Assembly (NCBI RefSeq): GCF_900104725.1
Contig: NZ_LT629758.1
Location: forward strand, 8,146,001-8,210,000
Length of the DNA stretch: 64,000 bases
Direction of reading: 5' to 3'
Source of the DNA: Actinoplanes derwentensis
Lineage (GTDB): Bacteria > Actinomycetota > Actinomycetes > Mycobacteriales > Micromonosporaceae
Shown: positions 37,477-46,865 of the stretch, in pieces
Numbering within the stretch: the stretch's first letter is position 1
How the letters are laid out: each line of letters begins with the position of its first letter
The notes under the pieces: generated by a model
What the model saw: only the letters and a program-made list of their open reading frames with translations
Database searches by the model: none
What the model was told of the DNA's origin: nothing
Translations under genes and position numbers: made by a program

Positions 37477-40400
37477 TCAGCTTCGGTGGCGGCCCGGGCG
37501 GTGGCGTCCGGGGCGGGTCACCTGCGTGAGGATCAGCAGGAAACCGCCGATCACCATGGCCAGCATGCCGACGGTGAAGACCGGGGCGATGCTCGAACCG
37601 GTGGTGGGCAGGTCGGCGTCTCCGGAGGCGGTCACCCGGATGGTGATCGTCGCCCGGGCGGTGCCGCCGCGTTCGTCCTGGATCGTGTACGACATGGTGT
37701 CGGTGCCGGTGTATCCGGCGGCGGCCGCGTAGGTGACCGTGTTGCCGGCGAGGGTCGCCGTACCGTGCTTGGGCTTGCCGATCTTGAGGATGCTGAGCGT
37801 CTCGCCGTACGGATCGGTGTCGTTCTTCAGCGGCTTGAACGAGACCGTGCCGCCCTTCTTCACCGTGTAGCGGTCCTTCACCGCGACCGGCGGCTGGCTC
37901 GCACCGGCCACGGCGACGGTGATGGTGCCGGTGGTCAGGTTCCCGTCGGCGTCTTCTGCCAGGTAGGTGAAGGTGTCCGTACCGGCGAAGCCCTTGGCGG
38001 CGGTGTAGGTGACGCTGCCGTCGGCGTTGAGCTTGGCGGTGCCGTGTTTCGGCGTACCCACCGACCTGATCGTGATCGCGATGCCGTTCTTGTCGACGGT
38101 CGGCAGCGGGATGCTGATGGCCTTGCCGGGTTCGGCTTCCACGTCCTTGTTCGGGGCGACCGGCGCCAGGGCGACGGTGACCTTCACGGTGGAGCCGGTG
38201 CTCTGCCCGGTGTCGTCCTTCGCGGTGTAGGTGAAGGTGGCGACGCCGGAGAAGCCGCTCGGCGGGGTGTAGACGACCGCGTCACCGGAGACCTTGGCGG
38301 TGCCGTGGTCCGGAGTGCCGACCGTGTCGAGGGCCAGCGAGCCGTTCGGGTCGAGGTCGTTCTCCAGCACCTGGATGGTGATCGCCTTCTGGTAGGCGGT
38401 CCTCCGCTCGTCCGCCACCGCGACCGGCTTCCCGTCGTCGCTGGTGACCGTGACGGTGACGGTGCCCTCGGCGGTGCCGCCTTCGCCGTCGCTCACCTCG
38501 TACGAGAAGGTGTCGGTGCCGGTGAAGTCGTCCGCCGGGGTGTACCGGATCTTGCCGTCGACGATCTCGGCGGTGCCGTTCTCGGGCGTGCCGACCCCGC
38601 TGATCTCCAGCGTCTGGTCGGTGTTGGGGTCGGTGTCGTTGGCGAGGACATCGATGTCCACGGGTGTGCCGGTCTGCACCGCTGCGGTGTCGGCGGCGGC
38701 GACCGGTGGGGCGTTGCCCACGTTGACGGTGACCGTCGCGGTCTTGGTGGTCCCGGCAGTGTCCCGGACTGTGTAGGTGAACGTGTCGGTGCCGTAGTAG
38801 CCGGGCGTCGGGGTGTAGCGGACCTTGTTCCCGGCGGCCAGGACGGCGGTGCCGTGTGCCGGGTCGGTGACGCTCACCAGGGTGAGGGGGTCGCCGTCCG
38901 GGTCGGTGTCGTTGGCGGTCACGTCGATGTCGAGGGCGGTGCCGGACGGGGTGGAGACGGTGTCCGGGTTGACGTCCGGGTCGCCGGAGATCGTGATGGT
39001 GACGGTGGCCTCGTCGGTGGCGCCGAGGTCGTCGGTGAGCGTGTAGGTGAACGTGTCGGTGCCGGTGGCGCCGGTGTTCGGGGTGTAGATCACCTTGCCG
39101 CCGGTGAGGGCGACGGTGCCCTTGGTGGCGGTGCCGACCTGGAGCACGGTCAGGACCTGCCCGGTGTTCGGGTCGGTGTCATTGGCGAGCACGTCCAGTT
39201 CGGTGGCGGTGCCCGGCTTCACGGTGAACTTGTCGTCGATCGCGTTCGGTGCCACGTTGTCGACGGTGATGGTGATCTGCCCGGTGTCGGAGTTGCCACC
39301 CGGGTCGAAGCACGTGTAGGTGAACGTGTCGATGCCGTAGTAGCCGTCGTCCGGTGTGTAGGTGACGGCGCCGGCCTGGGTGAAGGTGACCGTTCCGTGG
39401 GCCGGGGCGGTGACCGCGGCCAGGGTCAGCGTGTCACCGTTCGGGTCGGTGTCGTTGGTGAGCACGTTCAGCGTGACGGGCTCGTTGGTGCTGGTGCTCG
39501 TCGCGTCCGGGTTGGCCTCCGGCGGACCGTCGACGACGGTCACCGTGACGGTCGCGCCGGCGGTGCCGCCCTTGCCGTCGGAGATCGTGTAGTGGAACGT
39601 GTCGGTGCCGTGGTAGCCGTTCGCCGCCTGGTAGACGACCTTGCCGTTGACGACCTGGGCGGTGCCGTGACCCGGCGGGGTGTCGATGGTGATGGTGAGG
39701 GTGTCGCCGTTCGAGTCGGCGTCGTTGGCGAGCACGTCGAGGGTGTTCGGCGCGTTGGACGCCACCGTGTAGGTGTCGTTACCTGCGGTGGGCGGGGCGT
39801 TGCCGATCGTGATGGTGACGGTTCCGGTGTCGGTGTCGGTGCCGTCGGTGATCGTGTAGGTGAAGGTGTCCGTCCCGGTGAAGCCGGGGTTCGGCGTGTA
39901 CGTGAGAGTGCCGTCGTTGTTGCGGACCACGGTGCCGTGCCCCGGAGTGGTGGTGCTGGTGACGGTCAGGGTGTCACCGTTCGGGTCGGTGGAGTCCAGG
40001 GCCGGGTTCAGCGTGACCGGGGTTTCGTACCCGGTGGTCGGTGTCAGGTCTTTGGCGACCGGGGCGGCGTTGCCGACGGTGACGGTGACCGTGGCGGTCG
40101 ACGTCGGGTTCCCGAGGTTGTCCTTGATGCTGTAGGTGAACGTCGCGGTCCCGGAGAACCCGTCCGGCGCCGTGTACTCGATCTGGTTGCCGACGATCCG
40201 GATGGTGCCGTGGTTCGGAGTGGTCGTCGAGACGATGCCGAACGGGTCGCCGTTCGGGTCGGCGTCGTTGGCGAGCACGTTCAGGAGCACGGTGCCCTTG
40301 TAGACGACGGTGCCGGTGTCGTTGACCGCGACCGGGGCACCGTCGGAGACCGTCACGGTCACGGTGCCGGTGGCGGTGTTGTTCTGGGCCTGGCCGTCCG

Positions 40401-42774
40401 AGATGACGTAGGTGAAGGTCGCGGTGCCCTTGAACGACGCGGCGGGCGTGTAGACGACCTTGCCGGCGCTCATGCTGGTGGTCCCGGCGCCGGACTGCGG
40501 CGGGTCGACCGAGGTGAGGGTCAGGGTGTCGTTGTTCGGGTCGGTGTCGTTGAGGACCACGTCGATCGTGATCGGGACCCCGGACCCGGTGGTGCGGGCG
40601 TCGGCGACCGCGGTCGGGCTGGCGTTGGTGGTGGTGATCGTGGCGGTCCTGGTGTCCGATCCGCCGTACGGGTCGTAGCACGTGAAGACGAACGGCTCAG
40701 TGCCCCGCCAGTCGTCGTCCGGCGTGTAGGTGATCGACTGGTCCGCGTTCACGATGGTCGTGCCGTGTACAGGGGCCGTGGTGACCTGGGTGGTGAAGGG
40801 CCCGCTCGGGTTGTCGGAGTCGGTGATGTCGGCGACCACGTCGATGGTGACCGGGGTCTTGTGGGTGGTCGAGCGGGTGTAGGACTTCGCGACCGGCGAG
40901 TTGTTCAGCTTCACGTCGGCGCTGGCGGTGTTGTTCGACGGGCTGCCCTCGTTGCCGGAGCCGGTGACCGTGAGGGTCGCGGTGGCGGTGTCCGCCGCTG
41001 AGTTGTTCACCGAAGCGGGGAAGGTCACCGTGCCGGAACTGTTCTTGGCGACGGCACTGAGGTCACAGGTGACCCGCTGATTGGCGTTGCCGGCCGCGCA
41101 GGTGTTGGGCAGGGTGCCGGGCGTGATGCCGGTCGGCAGGTCGACGACCGCGATCGGGTGCGGTTCGAGGTCCTGACCGGCGTTGTCGACCTTGACGGTG
41201 TAGTTGACGGTGTTCGGCGACGAGGACCGGTTGACCATGGCCGGGGAGACGGTCAGGGTCGCGGTCAGGTTGACCTGTGGCTGCTGCACGGTCAGGGTCG
41301 AGGTGTCGCCGGGGCCTTTGATCTCCGCCGAGCTGGAGGAACTGCCGTAGTACGACAGGTTCGGCACGTTGACGATCGAACTGCCCGGCGCGGTGGAGCT
41401 GTTCACACTGGCCCGGTAGGTGACGGTGGTGCTGCTGTTGCGGGCCAGAGTGCTGATGGAGTACGCGAGCGGTGGCCCGGTGTCGGCGACCGTGTTGCCG
41501 GCCACGGTCATCGTGCCGGGGATGTAGGTGAGGCCGGTCGGGATCGCGTCGGTCAGGACGATGTCCCGCGCGGTGTCGAAACCGTTGTTGGTGACGACGA
41601 TCGAGTATTCGATGACGTCGCCGGGCAACAGGTCGCCGCCGTCCACGTCGGTCGGGGTGGTGACCGTGGTCAGGCTGGGGGCGGCCAGTGCGGTGGTGAA
41701 GGTGACCACACCCGGGTAGATCGTCTCGCCGCTGGTGGCCAGGTTCAGGGTGGCCTGTGTGGCGTTGTGCGCGATCTTGCCGGTCGCGTCGAACTGGTCC
41801 ATGTCGACGCCCATCAGGTTCGACCAGGCGGGGGTGCGGCTGGTGAGGCCGGTGCCGCCCTCACTGACGGTGCTGTTGAAGAAGTTGTTGCTGGGGTTGG
41901 CCGAGTCCATCATCGCTGCGCCGTCGAGCTGCAGCGTGTCGCCGACCTTGCCCAGGTCACCCTCGTAGACGACCGCGCCGATGCTGGCCTCCACCGGTGT
42001 CGAGGTGTCCGTCGGGGTCTGGAAACCGGACACCGTGATGTCCACCGAGGTGCTGTTGGTGTCGACCACGCCGAAGCCGTCGTAGACGCGCAGGCTCTGC
42101 AGGGGCTTGGCGGCGTTCTGGTACGCGATCACGAGCGACCATCCGGCGTACCGGTCCACGCCCGTGCCGGCCTGGATGTCGGCGACCGTGTACGTGCCGT
42201 TGCCGGCCCCGGAGACCTGCTGGGTCACGTCCGCGAAGCCCTGGTAGGCCGACGTGACACCGGTCGGCGCGAACATCTGCGTGGCGGTGACGACACTCAG
42301 CCCGCTGGCGTTCGGCACCCCGAAGCGCACCTGGTTGTTGCTGGCCGGAGTGGGCGCGGCCACGCCGTTGCCACCGGCGCTGATGTCAGCGCCCCAGTAC
42401 AGCCCGGCGAACAGCACCGTGCTGTTGGCCGGCATGTCGACCGTCGCGGTGCTGTCGTTGAACGTCGTGGCGTCACCGTCGGGGTTGGTGAACTCCATGT
42501 TGTAGCCGTTGTTGTTCAGCGTCTCGCCACCGTTGCCGGTCCCGCCCTGGGCGGCGGTGCAGTTGGTGGCGGCCGCGGGGCACTGCATGTTGGTGTTGCC
42601 GCGGATCAGGATCGCGCCGTTCGCGTTCACGCTGTAACGCGAGGCGAACGCGTTGGTGATCGCAGCGTCCGCCTCCGGTGGGGAGACGGCGACACCGGCC
42701 ATGACGGTCAGCGTCATGATGACGAAGGCGGAGATCACCCGGTACGGGGTTGTCCGCATTACGGCTCGATGCAT
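37477..42774 (-). CDS. LPXTG-anchored surface protein with DUF11 and 12 Ig/cadherin-like repeats
   Basis: In this 1,765-residue protein a signal peptide (from about residue 12, VISAFVIMTLTVMAGVAVSP, cleaved near ADA) leads to a domain of about 320 residues. DUF11-type domains follow (PGDVIEYSIVVTNNGFDTAR and a second). Then come twelve repeats of about 88-94 residues starting with motifs like APVAVND and holding LxVLANDTDPNGDTLTL, YTPxxGFxGTDTFTYT and a VTVTV strand. The C-terminus is LPTTG (residues 1722-1726), a hydrophobic helix and a basic tail, the sortase signal. It is probably a long extracellular stalk or adhesin. DxDPNxDxxT loops may bind calcium. A GAGGGAAG site supports this ATG. 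No sortase gene is in the window. Confidence 0.92.
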   Translation of the reverse strand: MHRAVMRTTPYRVISAFVIMTLTVMAGVAVSPPEADAAITNAFASRYSVNANGAILIRGNTNMQCPAAATNCTAAQGGTGNGGETLNNNGYNMEFTNPDGDATTFNDSTATVDMPANSTVLFAGLYWGADISAGGNGVAAPTPASNNQVRFGVPNASGLSVVTATQMFAPTGVTSAYQGFADVTQQVSGAGNGTYTVADIQAGTGVDRYAGWSLVIAYQNAAKPLQSLRVYDGFGVVDTNSTSVDITVSGFQTPTDTSTPVEASIGAVVYEGDLGKVGDTLQLDGAAMMDSANPSNNFFNSTVSEGGTGLTSRTPAWSNLMGVDMDQFDATGKIAHNATQATLNLATSGETIYPGVVTFTTALAAPSLTTVTTPTDVDGGDLLPGDVIEYSIVVTNNGFDTARDIVLTDAIPTGLTYIPGTMTVAGNTVADTGPPLAYSISTLARNSSTTVTYRASVNSSTAPGSSIVNVPNLSYYGSSSSSAEIKGPGDTSTLTVQQPQVNLTATLTVSPAMVNRSSSPNTVNYTVKVDNAGQDLEPHPIAVVDLPTGITPGTLPNTCAAGNANQRVTCDLSAVAKNSSGTVTFPASVNNSAADTATATLTVTGSGNEGSPSNNTASADVKLNNSPVAKSYTRSTTHKTPVTIDVVADITDSDNPSGPFTTQVTTAPVHGTTIVNADQSITYTPDDDWRGTEPFVFTCYDPYGGSDTRTATITTTNASPTAVADARTTGSGVPITIDVVLNDTDPNNDTLTLTSVDPPQSGAGTTSMSAGKVVYTPAASFKGTATFTYVISDGQAQNNTATGTVTVTVSDGAPVAVNDTGTVVYKGTVLLNVLANDADPNGDPFGIVSTTTPNHGTIRIVGNQIEYTAPDGFSGTATFTYSIKDNLGNPTSTATVTVTVGNAAPVAKDLTPTTGYETPVTLNPALDSTDPNGDTLTVTSTTTPGHGTVVRNNDGTLTYTPNPGFTGTDTFTYTITDGTDTDTGTVTITIGNAPPTAGNDTYTVASNAPNTLDVLANDADSNGDTLTITIDTPPGHGTAQVVNGKVVYQAANGYHGTDTFHYTISDGKGGTAGATVTVTVVDGPPEANPDATSTSTNEPVTLNVLTNDTDPNGDTLTLAAVTAPAHGTVTFTQAGAVTYTPDDGYYGIDTFTYTCFDPGGNSDTGQITITVDNVAPNAIDDKFTVKPGTATELDVLANDTDPNTGQVLTVLQVGTATKGTVALTGGKVIYTPNTGATGTDTFTYTLTDDLGATDEATVTITISGDPDVNPDTVSTPSGTALDIDVTANDTDPDGDPLTLVSVTDPAHGTAVLAAGNKVRYTPTPGYYGTDTFTYTVRDTAGTTKTATVTVNVGNAPPVAAADTAAVQTGTPVDIDVLANDTDPNTDQTLEISGVGTPENGTAEIVDGKIRYTPADDFTGTDTFSYEVSDGEGGTAEGTVTVTVTSDDGKPVAVADERRTAYQKAITIQVLENDLDPNGSLALDTVGTPDHGTAKVSGDAVVYTPPSGFSGVATFTYTAKDDTGQSTGSTVKVTVALAPVAPNKDVEAEPGKAISIPLPTVDKNGIAITIRSVGTPKHGTAKLNADGSVTYTAAKGFAGTDTFTYLAEDADGNLTTGTITVAVAGASQPPVAVKDRYTVKKGGTVSFKPLKNDTDPYGETLSILKIGKPKHGTATLAGNTVTYAAAAGYTGTDTMSYTIQDERGGTARATITIRVTASGDADLPTTGSSIAPVFTVGMLAMVIGGFLLILTQVTRPGRHRPGRHRS

Positions 42775-42966
42775 GGTCTTCCCTCGGCCTGGGCGGACCC
42801 TGACGGTCCGGGTGTGCAAAGCACGCTCAGAATGGCCGAGGGCAGAACGTGCGCATTGGAGAACTCGATGGGTATATGCGCCCACAAGCGGAAAGTCAGA
42901 CGTCAGACCATGGACGGCGAAGATTCCCCCGCCTGGGTGAACCACTGAAGCGCTAACGTGGGACGG

Positions 42967-44766
42967 GTGCGTGATCCCTCCGTCTCCCGCTTCTCAGCCG
43001 GCCGGCTCTCCCCGATTCGTCGGACCGCCGATCTACGGCGACTGCGTGACGAGCAGTTCGATGTCCTGGTCATCGGTGGCGGTGTCACCGGTGCCGGTGC
43101 CGCCGTCGACGCCGCCTCCCGTGGTCTCAAGGTGGCCCTGGTCGAGGCCCGGGACTTCGCCTCCGGCACCTCCAGCCGCTCCAGCAAGCTGATCCACGGC
43201 GGTCTGCGCTATCTGGAACAGTTGGAGCTCAACCTGGTGCACGAGGCGCTGACCGAGCGGGGGCTGCTCGCCACCCGTCTCGCTCCGCACCTGGTCCGCC
43301 CGGTTCCGATCATGGTCCCGCTGCCCAGCGCCAGCCTGCCCAAACGGGCGTGGCAGCGCGGCTACTACGGGCTGGGCGTGGCCGCGTACGACGCTTTCGC
43401 CGGTGTCTTCGGCGGTGGCCGCGGCATGCCGCTGCACCGGCACCTGACCCGCGCCGGCGCCCGGCATCTGTTCCCGAGCCTGCGGGCCGACCAGTTGTCC
43501 GGCGCGATCCGCTACTTCGACGGGCAGGTCGACGACGCCCGGCTGGTGATCAACCTGGCCCGGACCGCGGCCAGTCTGGGCGCGGCCGTGGTGACCAGCA
43601 CGCGCGTGGTCGGTTTCGTGCGCGAGGCCCGGCAGGTGGTCGGCGTGACGGTGCGTGACCTGGAGGCTCCGGACGAGGAGCCGTTCGAGGTCCGGGCCCG
43701 GACGGTGGTCGCCGCGACCGGGGTGTGGAGCGACGACATGTCGCAGATGCTCAGCGATGTCGGGGTACGCCCGGGCCTGCGGGTCCGAGCCTCCAAGGGG
43801 GTGCACCTGGTGGTGCCCCGCTCGGCGATCACCGGGGAGGCCGGCCTGATCCTGCGGACCGCCACGTCGGTGCTCTTCGTCATCCCCTGGGGAGGCCACT
43901 GGATCATCGGCACCACCGACACCGACTGGCAGCTCGACCGGGCCCATCCGGCGGCGTCCGCCCGCGACATCCACTACCTGCTGGACCAGGTCAACGCGGT
44001 GCTGGAACGGCCGCTCACCACCGACGACATCGAGGGTGTCTACGCCGGCCTGCGCCCGCTGCTCTCCGGCGAGGCCGACTCCACCTCGAAACTCTCGCGG
44101 GAACACGCGGTGGTCGAGCCGATGCTGGGCCTGCTGCTGGTGGCCGGTGGGAAGTACACGACGTACCGGGTGATGGCCGCCGACGTCATCGATCAGGCGG
44201 TGCGCCGGCTGGGCGGTGCGGCCCGGCCGTCCCGGACCGCCGAGTTGCCGCTGCTCGGTGCGGACGGTTACGCCGCCGCCTGGCGGGACCGGCAGGACAT
44301 CGCCCGCCGGCACGGCGTCACCGCGGGGGTGATCGAGCACCTGCTGGAGCGGTACGGCACGCTCACCGTCCACCTGCTCGCGATGATGGCCGCCGATCCC
44401 GGGCTGGCCGTCCCGCTGACCGGAGCCCCGGAATACCTCGCGGCCGAGGTGGCGTACGCGGCACTCGCCGAAGGCGCCCTGCACGTGGACGACGTGCTGA
44501 CCCGGCGCACCCGGATCTCGTTCGAGACCGCGCACCGCGGTGCGGAGTCGGCTGAGCACGCTGCCGAGATCATGGGCGCGGCCCTCGGCTGGGACGCCAC
44601 GATCCGGCAGAAAGAGGTCGAGCACTACCTGGCCCGGGTCACCGCCGAACGGCAGTCGCAGACCATGCCGGACGACGCGACCGCCGACGCCGCCCGGATC
44701 GGGGCCCCTGACGTGCGCGGGCTGGCCGCCGACCGCCGGGAGCCGCTGCTCGAGATCGACCTTTGA
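42967..44766 (+). CDS. glpD: Glycerol-3-phosphate dehydrogenase (FAD-dependent)
   Basis: This flavoenzyme of about 599 residues oxidises glycerol-3-P to dihydroxyacetone-P at the membrane, passing electrons to quinone. The FAD-binding motif is VLVIGGGVTGAGAAVDAASR. Next come the GlpD segments SGTSSRSSKLIHGGLRYLEQ and VPRSAITGEAGLILRTATSV, the TDTDWQ loop, and the C-terminal GlpD cap domain. GTG at 42967 was chosen because TAACGT ends seven bases before it (leaderless pattern); a GTG nine bases earlier is inside that hexamer. Its stop overlaps the TTG start of the DUF4031 gene. It is divergent from the surface protein. Confidence 0.94.
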   Translation: MRDPSVSRFSAGRLSPIRRTADLRRLRDEQFDVLVIGGGVTGAGAAVDAASRGLKVALVEARDFASGTSSRSSKLIHGGLRYLEQLELNLVHEALTERGLLATRLAPHLVRPVPIMVPLPSASLPKRAWQRGYYGLGVAAYDAFAGVFGGGRGMPLHRHLTRAGARHLFPSLRADQLSGAIRYFDGQVDDARLVINLARTAASLGAAVVTSTRVVGFVREARQVVGVTVRDLEAPDEEPFEVRARTVVAATGVWSDDMSQMLSDVGVRPGLRVRASKGVHLVVPRSAITGEAGLILRTATSVLFVIPWGGHWIIGTTDTDWQLDRAHPAASARDIHYLLDQVNAVLERPLTTDDIEGVYAGLRPLLSGEADSTSKLSREHAVVEPMLGLLLVAGGKYTTYRVMAADVIDQAVRRLGGAARPSRTAELPLLGADGYAAAWRDRQDIARRHGVTAGVIEHLLERYGTLTVHLLAMMAADPGLAVPLTGAPEYLAAEVAYAALAEGALHVDDVLTRRTRISFETAHRGAESAEHAAEIMGAALGWDATIRQKEVEHYLARVTAERQSQTMPDDATADAARIGAPDVRGLAADRREPLLEIDL

Positions 44767-45047
44767 TCCTCGTCGACGAACCTCGCTGGCCGGGTCGCGG
44801 CCGACTCTGGTCGCACCTGGTCAGCGATGTGTCCTACGACGAGTTGCATGCTTTCGCCGAGATGCTGGGTGTGCCCCGGCGTGCCTTCGACCGAGACCAT
44901 TACGACATCCCTGAGGTACGTTTCCGTAGCGCACTGTGGCTGGGCGCCACCCTGCTGACGTCTCGGGAGATCACGGTCCGGCTCCGGGCGGCGGGTCTGC
45001 GCCGCCCGAAACACCTGGCTAGGCAAGCTCCTCCAGTTCAGCGCTGA
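44763..45047 (+). CDS. DUF4031 domain protein
   Basis: This 94-residue protein is of the DUF4031 family, with the typical ILVDEPRWPGRGRLWSHLVS, DELHAFAEMLGVPRRAFDRD and HYDIPEVRFRSAL segments. The conserved Trp, His and Asp residues suggest a small enzyme, but no activity is established. The TTG start overlaps the glpD stop (TTGA), showing translational coupling. The last 29 bases overlap the convergent HD-domain gene. Confidence 0.85.
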   Translation: MILVDEPRWPGRGRLWSHLVSDVSYDELHAFAEMLGVPRRAFDRDHYDIPEVRFRSALWLGATLLTSREITVRLRAAGLRRPKHLARQAPPVQR

Positions 45048-45657
45048 GGTTGGCGCGGGCGCGGTCCTCCCACTGGTCGCGGATCTCGGCGTGCCGGTAG
45101 ATCGACGGGAGTCTCAGCAGTTCCGTGAGGACCTGGGAGCGGGCGCCGCGGAAGGCACCGTCGGGAACGTGCGCGTACTCCCGGCGGATCGCCGAGGTGT
45201 AATCGATGTACCGCTGTTTCTCGGCGGCCAGGATCGACAGGTCGGCGTCGCAGAGCAGTTCACCGTCCGGGTCGTCGTCCTCGGTCGCGTGCCCGGCGGT
45301 CAGCCCGACCAGCCGGGCCACCTCGGCCGCCACCTCCTCCGGCGTGCCCAGGCTCTGCAGCAGGCCGTCCGCGAACTCGGCGCTGTCGCGTTCGTTGGCG
45401 TCGCCTAGGGCCCTCGGGTCGTAGACCGCGTCGTGCAGCCAGGCCGCCAGACGTACCCGATCGGGGTCGGGGGCCAGGTGAGCGAAGCGATCGACGACGT
45501 CGAGCACCGCCGAGAGGTGGGTCACGTCGTGATAGTGGCGTTGCGGTTCGGTCCAGCGTCCGAGCAGGTACTGCGCGGCCGCGTCCAGGTCGGCGTCGTC
45601 CGCGGTGGCGCCGGCGCCACGAGCCGCGGACCGGAAAGCCTCGGTCAGAGATGTCAC
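45019..45657 (-). CDS. HD domain phosphohydrolase
   Basis: This 212-residue protein is of the HD superfamily. The metal-binding residues can be read as RHYHDVTHLSAV, AAWLHDAVYDPRA (the HD pair) and CDADLSILA. Similar proteins are predicted metal-dependent phosphohydrolases, with nucleotides as possible substrates. The GTG start has no clear ribosome site. It is divergent from the FUSC gene, whose -10-like TAGGTT lies 18 bases away. Confidence 0.86.
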   Translation of the reverse strand: MTSLTEAFRSAARGAGATADDADLDAAAQYLLGRWTEPQRHYHDVTHLSAVLDVVDRFAHLAPDPDRVRLAAWLHDAVYDPRALGDANERDSAEFADGLLQSLGTPEEVAAEVARLVGLTAGHATEDDDPDGELLCDADLSILAAEKQRYIDYTSAIRREYAHVPDGAFRGARSQVLTELLRLPSIYRHAEIRDQWEDRARANLSAELEELA

Positions 45658-45686
45658 CCGAGCATCCTGGCACGTAGGTTGAGGTC

Positions 45687-46817
45687 ATGATCGGCGCTGA
45701 CCGGCTCGCCACCACGCTGACCCGGGCCCGTGCCGGGTTGATGCTCGCCCTGCAGTCCGGTCTCGCCGCTGGTCTCGCCTGGTGGGTGGCGCACGACCTG
45801 TTCGACCGGCCGGTGCCGTTCTTCGCCCCGATCGCCGCGGTGATCACGCTCGGCTCATCGGTGGGACAGCGGCTGCGGCGCACCTCCGAACTGGTCGTCG
45901 GGGTCGCCGCCGGCATCGGCATCGGGGACGGGATCATCCTGCTGATCGGGGCCGGCCCGCTGCAGATCGGCCTGATCGTGCTGCTCGCGGTGCTGCTGGC
46001 CACCGCAGTCGGCGGCGGCGCCCCGCTGATCGTGCAGTCGGCGTCCTCGGCCGTGCTGGTCGCCACCCTGACGGCGAGCACCGGCCAGCCCTGGACCCGG
46101 TTCCTGGACGCCCTGGTCGGCGGCGGGATCGCCCTGATCGTGATGACCGTGCTGCTGCCGCTCAACCCGCTGACCGTGGTCCGGCGGGCCGCCGACCCGG
46201 CGTTACGGGCGTTCACCGGTGGCCTGCACGACGCCGCCCGTGGTCTGGCCGCCGCCGACACCGACACGTTGCAGGCCGCGCTGGAGCGACTGCGGGCGGC
46301 CGAGGTCAGCTTCGCGGCGTTCCGGACCGCGATCGAAGCGGCCCGGGAGAACGTGGCCTTCGCCCCGGCGCGCTGGCGGGCCCGCGGTGCCCTGGCCCAG
46401 TACGTCGACGGCGCCCCGCAGATCACCTACGCGCTGCGCAACGTCCGGGTGCTGCTGCGCCGGGCGCTCGTCGCGCTGCAGGACCGGGAGCCGGTCCCGG
46501 AGACGCTGCCCGAGTCGATCAGGCTTCTCGGTGACGCCGTCGAACTGCTCCGGCACGAGTGGGACCGGGGAGTCGAACCGGTCGCCGCCCGGGAACGCGC
46601 GCTGCGGGCGGTGGCCGAGTCGGGACGGGCGTACCAGGAGGGAGTCGGCTATTCCGGGGGTGTGGTGGTGGCGCAGACCCGGACCGCGGTCAGTGATCTG
46701 CTGCGGGCGACCGGGGTGGAGCACTCCGAGGCGACCCGGCAGGTCCGGGCGGCGATCGGCTGGAGTGGGCGACCGCACAAGCCCCGCCGCCGGTCCGGCC
46801 GGTCCGGGACCGCTTGA
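45687..46817 (+). CDS. FUSC family membrane protein (aromatic acid exporter-like)
   Basis: In this 376-residue protein the N-terminal 160 residues hold about five or six membrane helices in the FUSC pattern (LALQSGLAAGLAWWVAHDLF, FFAPIAAVITLGSSVGQRLR, LIVLLAVLLATAVGG). The cytoplasmic half is helical, with coiled-coil-like stretches rich in Arg and Leu. The family includes the E. coli AaeB-type effluxers of aromatic acids and YccS-like proteins; the substrate here is unknown. TAGGTT ends six bases before the ATG, so the transcript is probably leaderless. PrsW follows. Confidence 0.84.
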   Translation: MIGADRLATTLTRARAGLMLALQSGLAAGLAWWVAHDLFDRPVPFFAPIAAVITLGSSVGQRLRRTSELVVGVAAGIGIGDGIILLIGAGPLQIGLIVLLAVLLATAVGGGAPLIVQSASSAVLVATLTASTGQPWTRFLDALVGGGIALIVMTVLLPLNPLTVVRRAADPALRAFTGGLHDAARGLAAADTDTLQAALERLRAAEVSFAAFRTAIEAARENVAFAPARWRARGALAQYVDGAPQITYALRNVRVLLRRALVALQDREPVPETLPESIRLLGDAVELLRHEWDRGVEPVAARERALRAVAESGRAYQEGVGYSGGVVVAQTRTAVSDLLRATGVEHSEATRQVRAAIGWSGRPHKPRRRSGRSGTA

Positions 46818-46865
46818 TCGATGTCGGGCATGTCGGGGGCGCGACCGGTGACTACGCTGGCGGAC

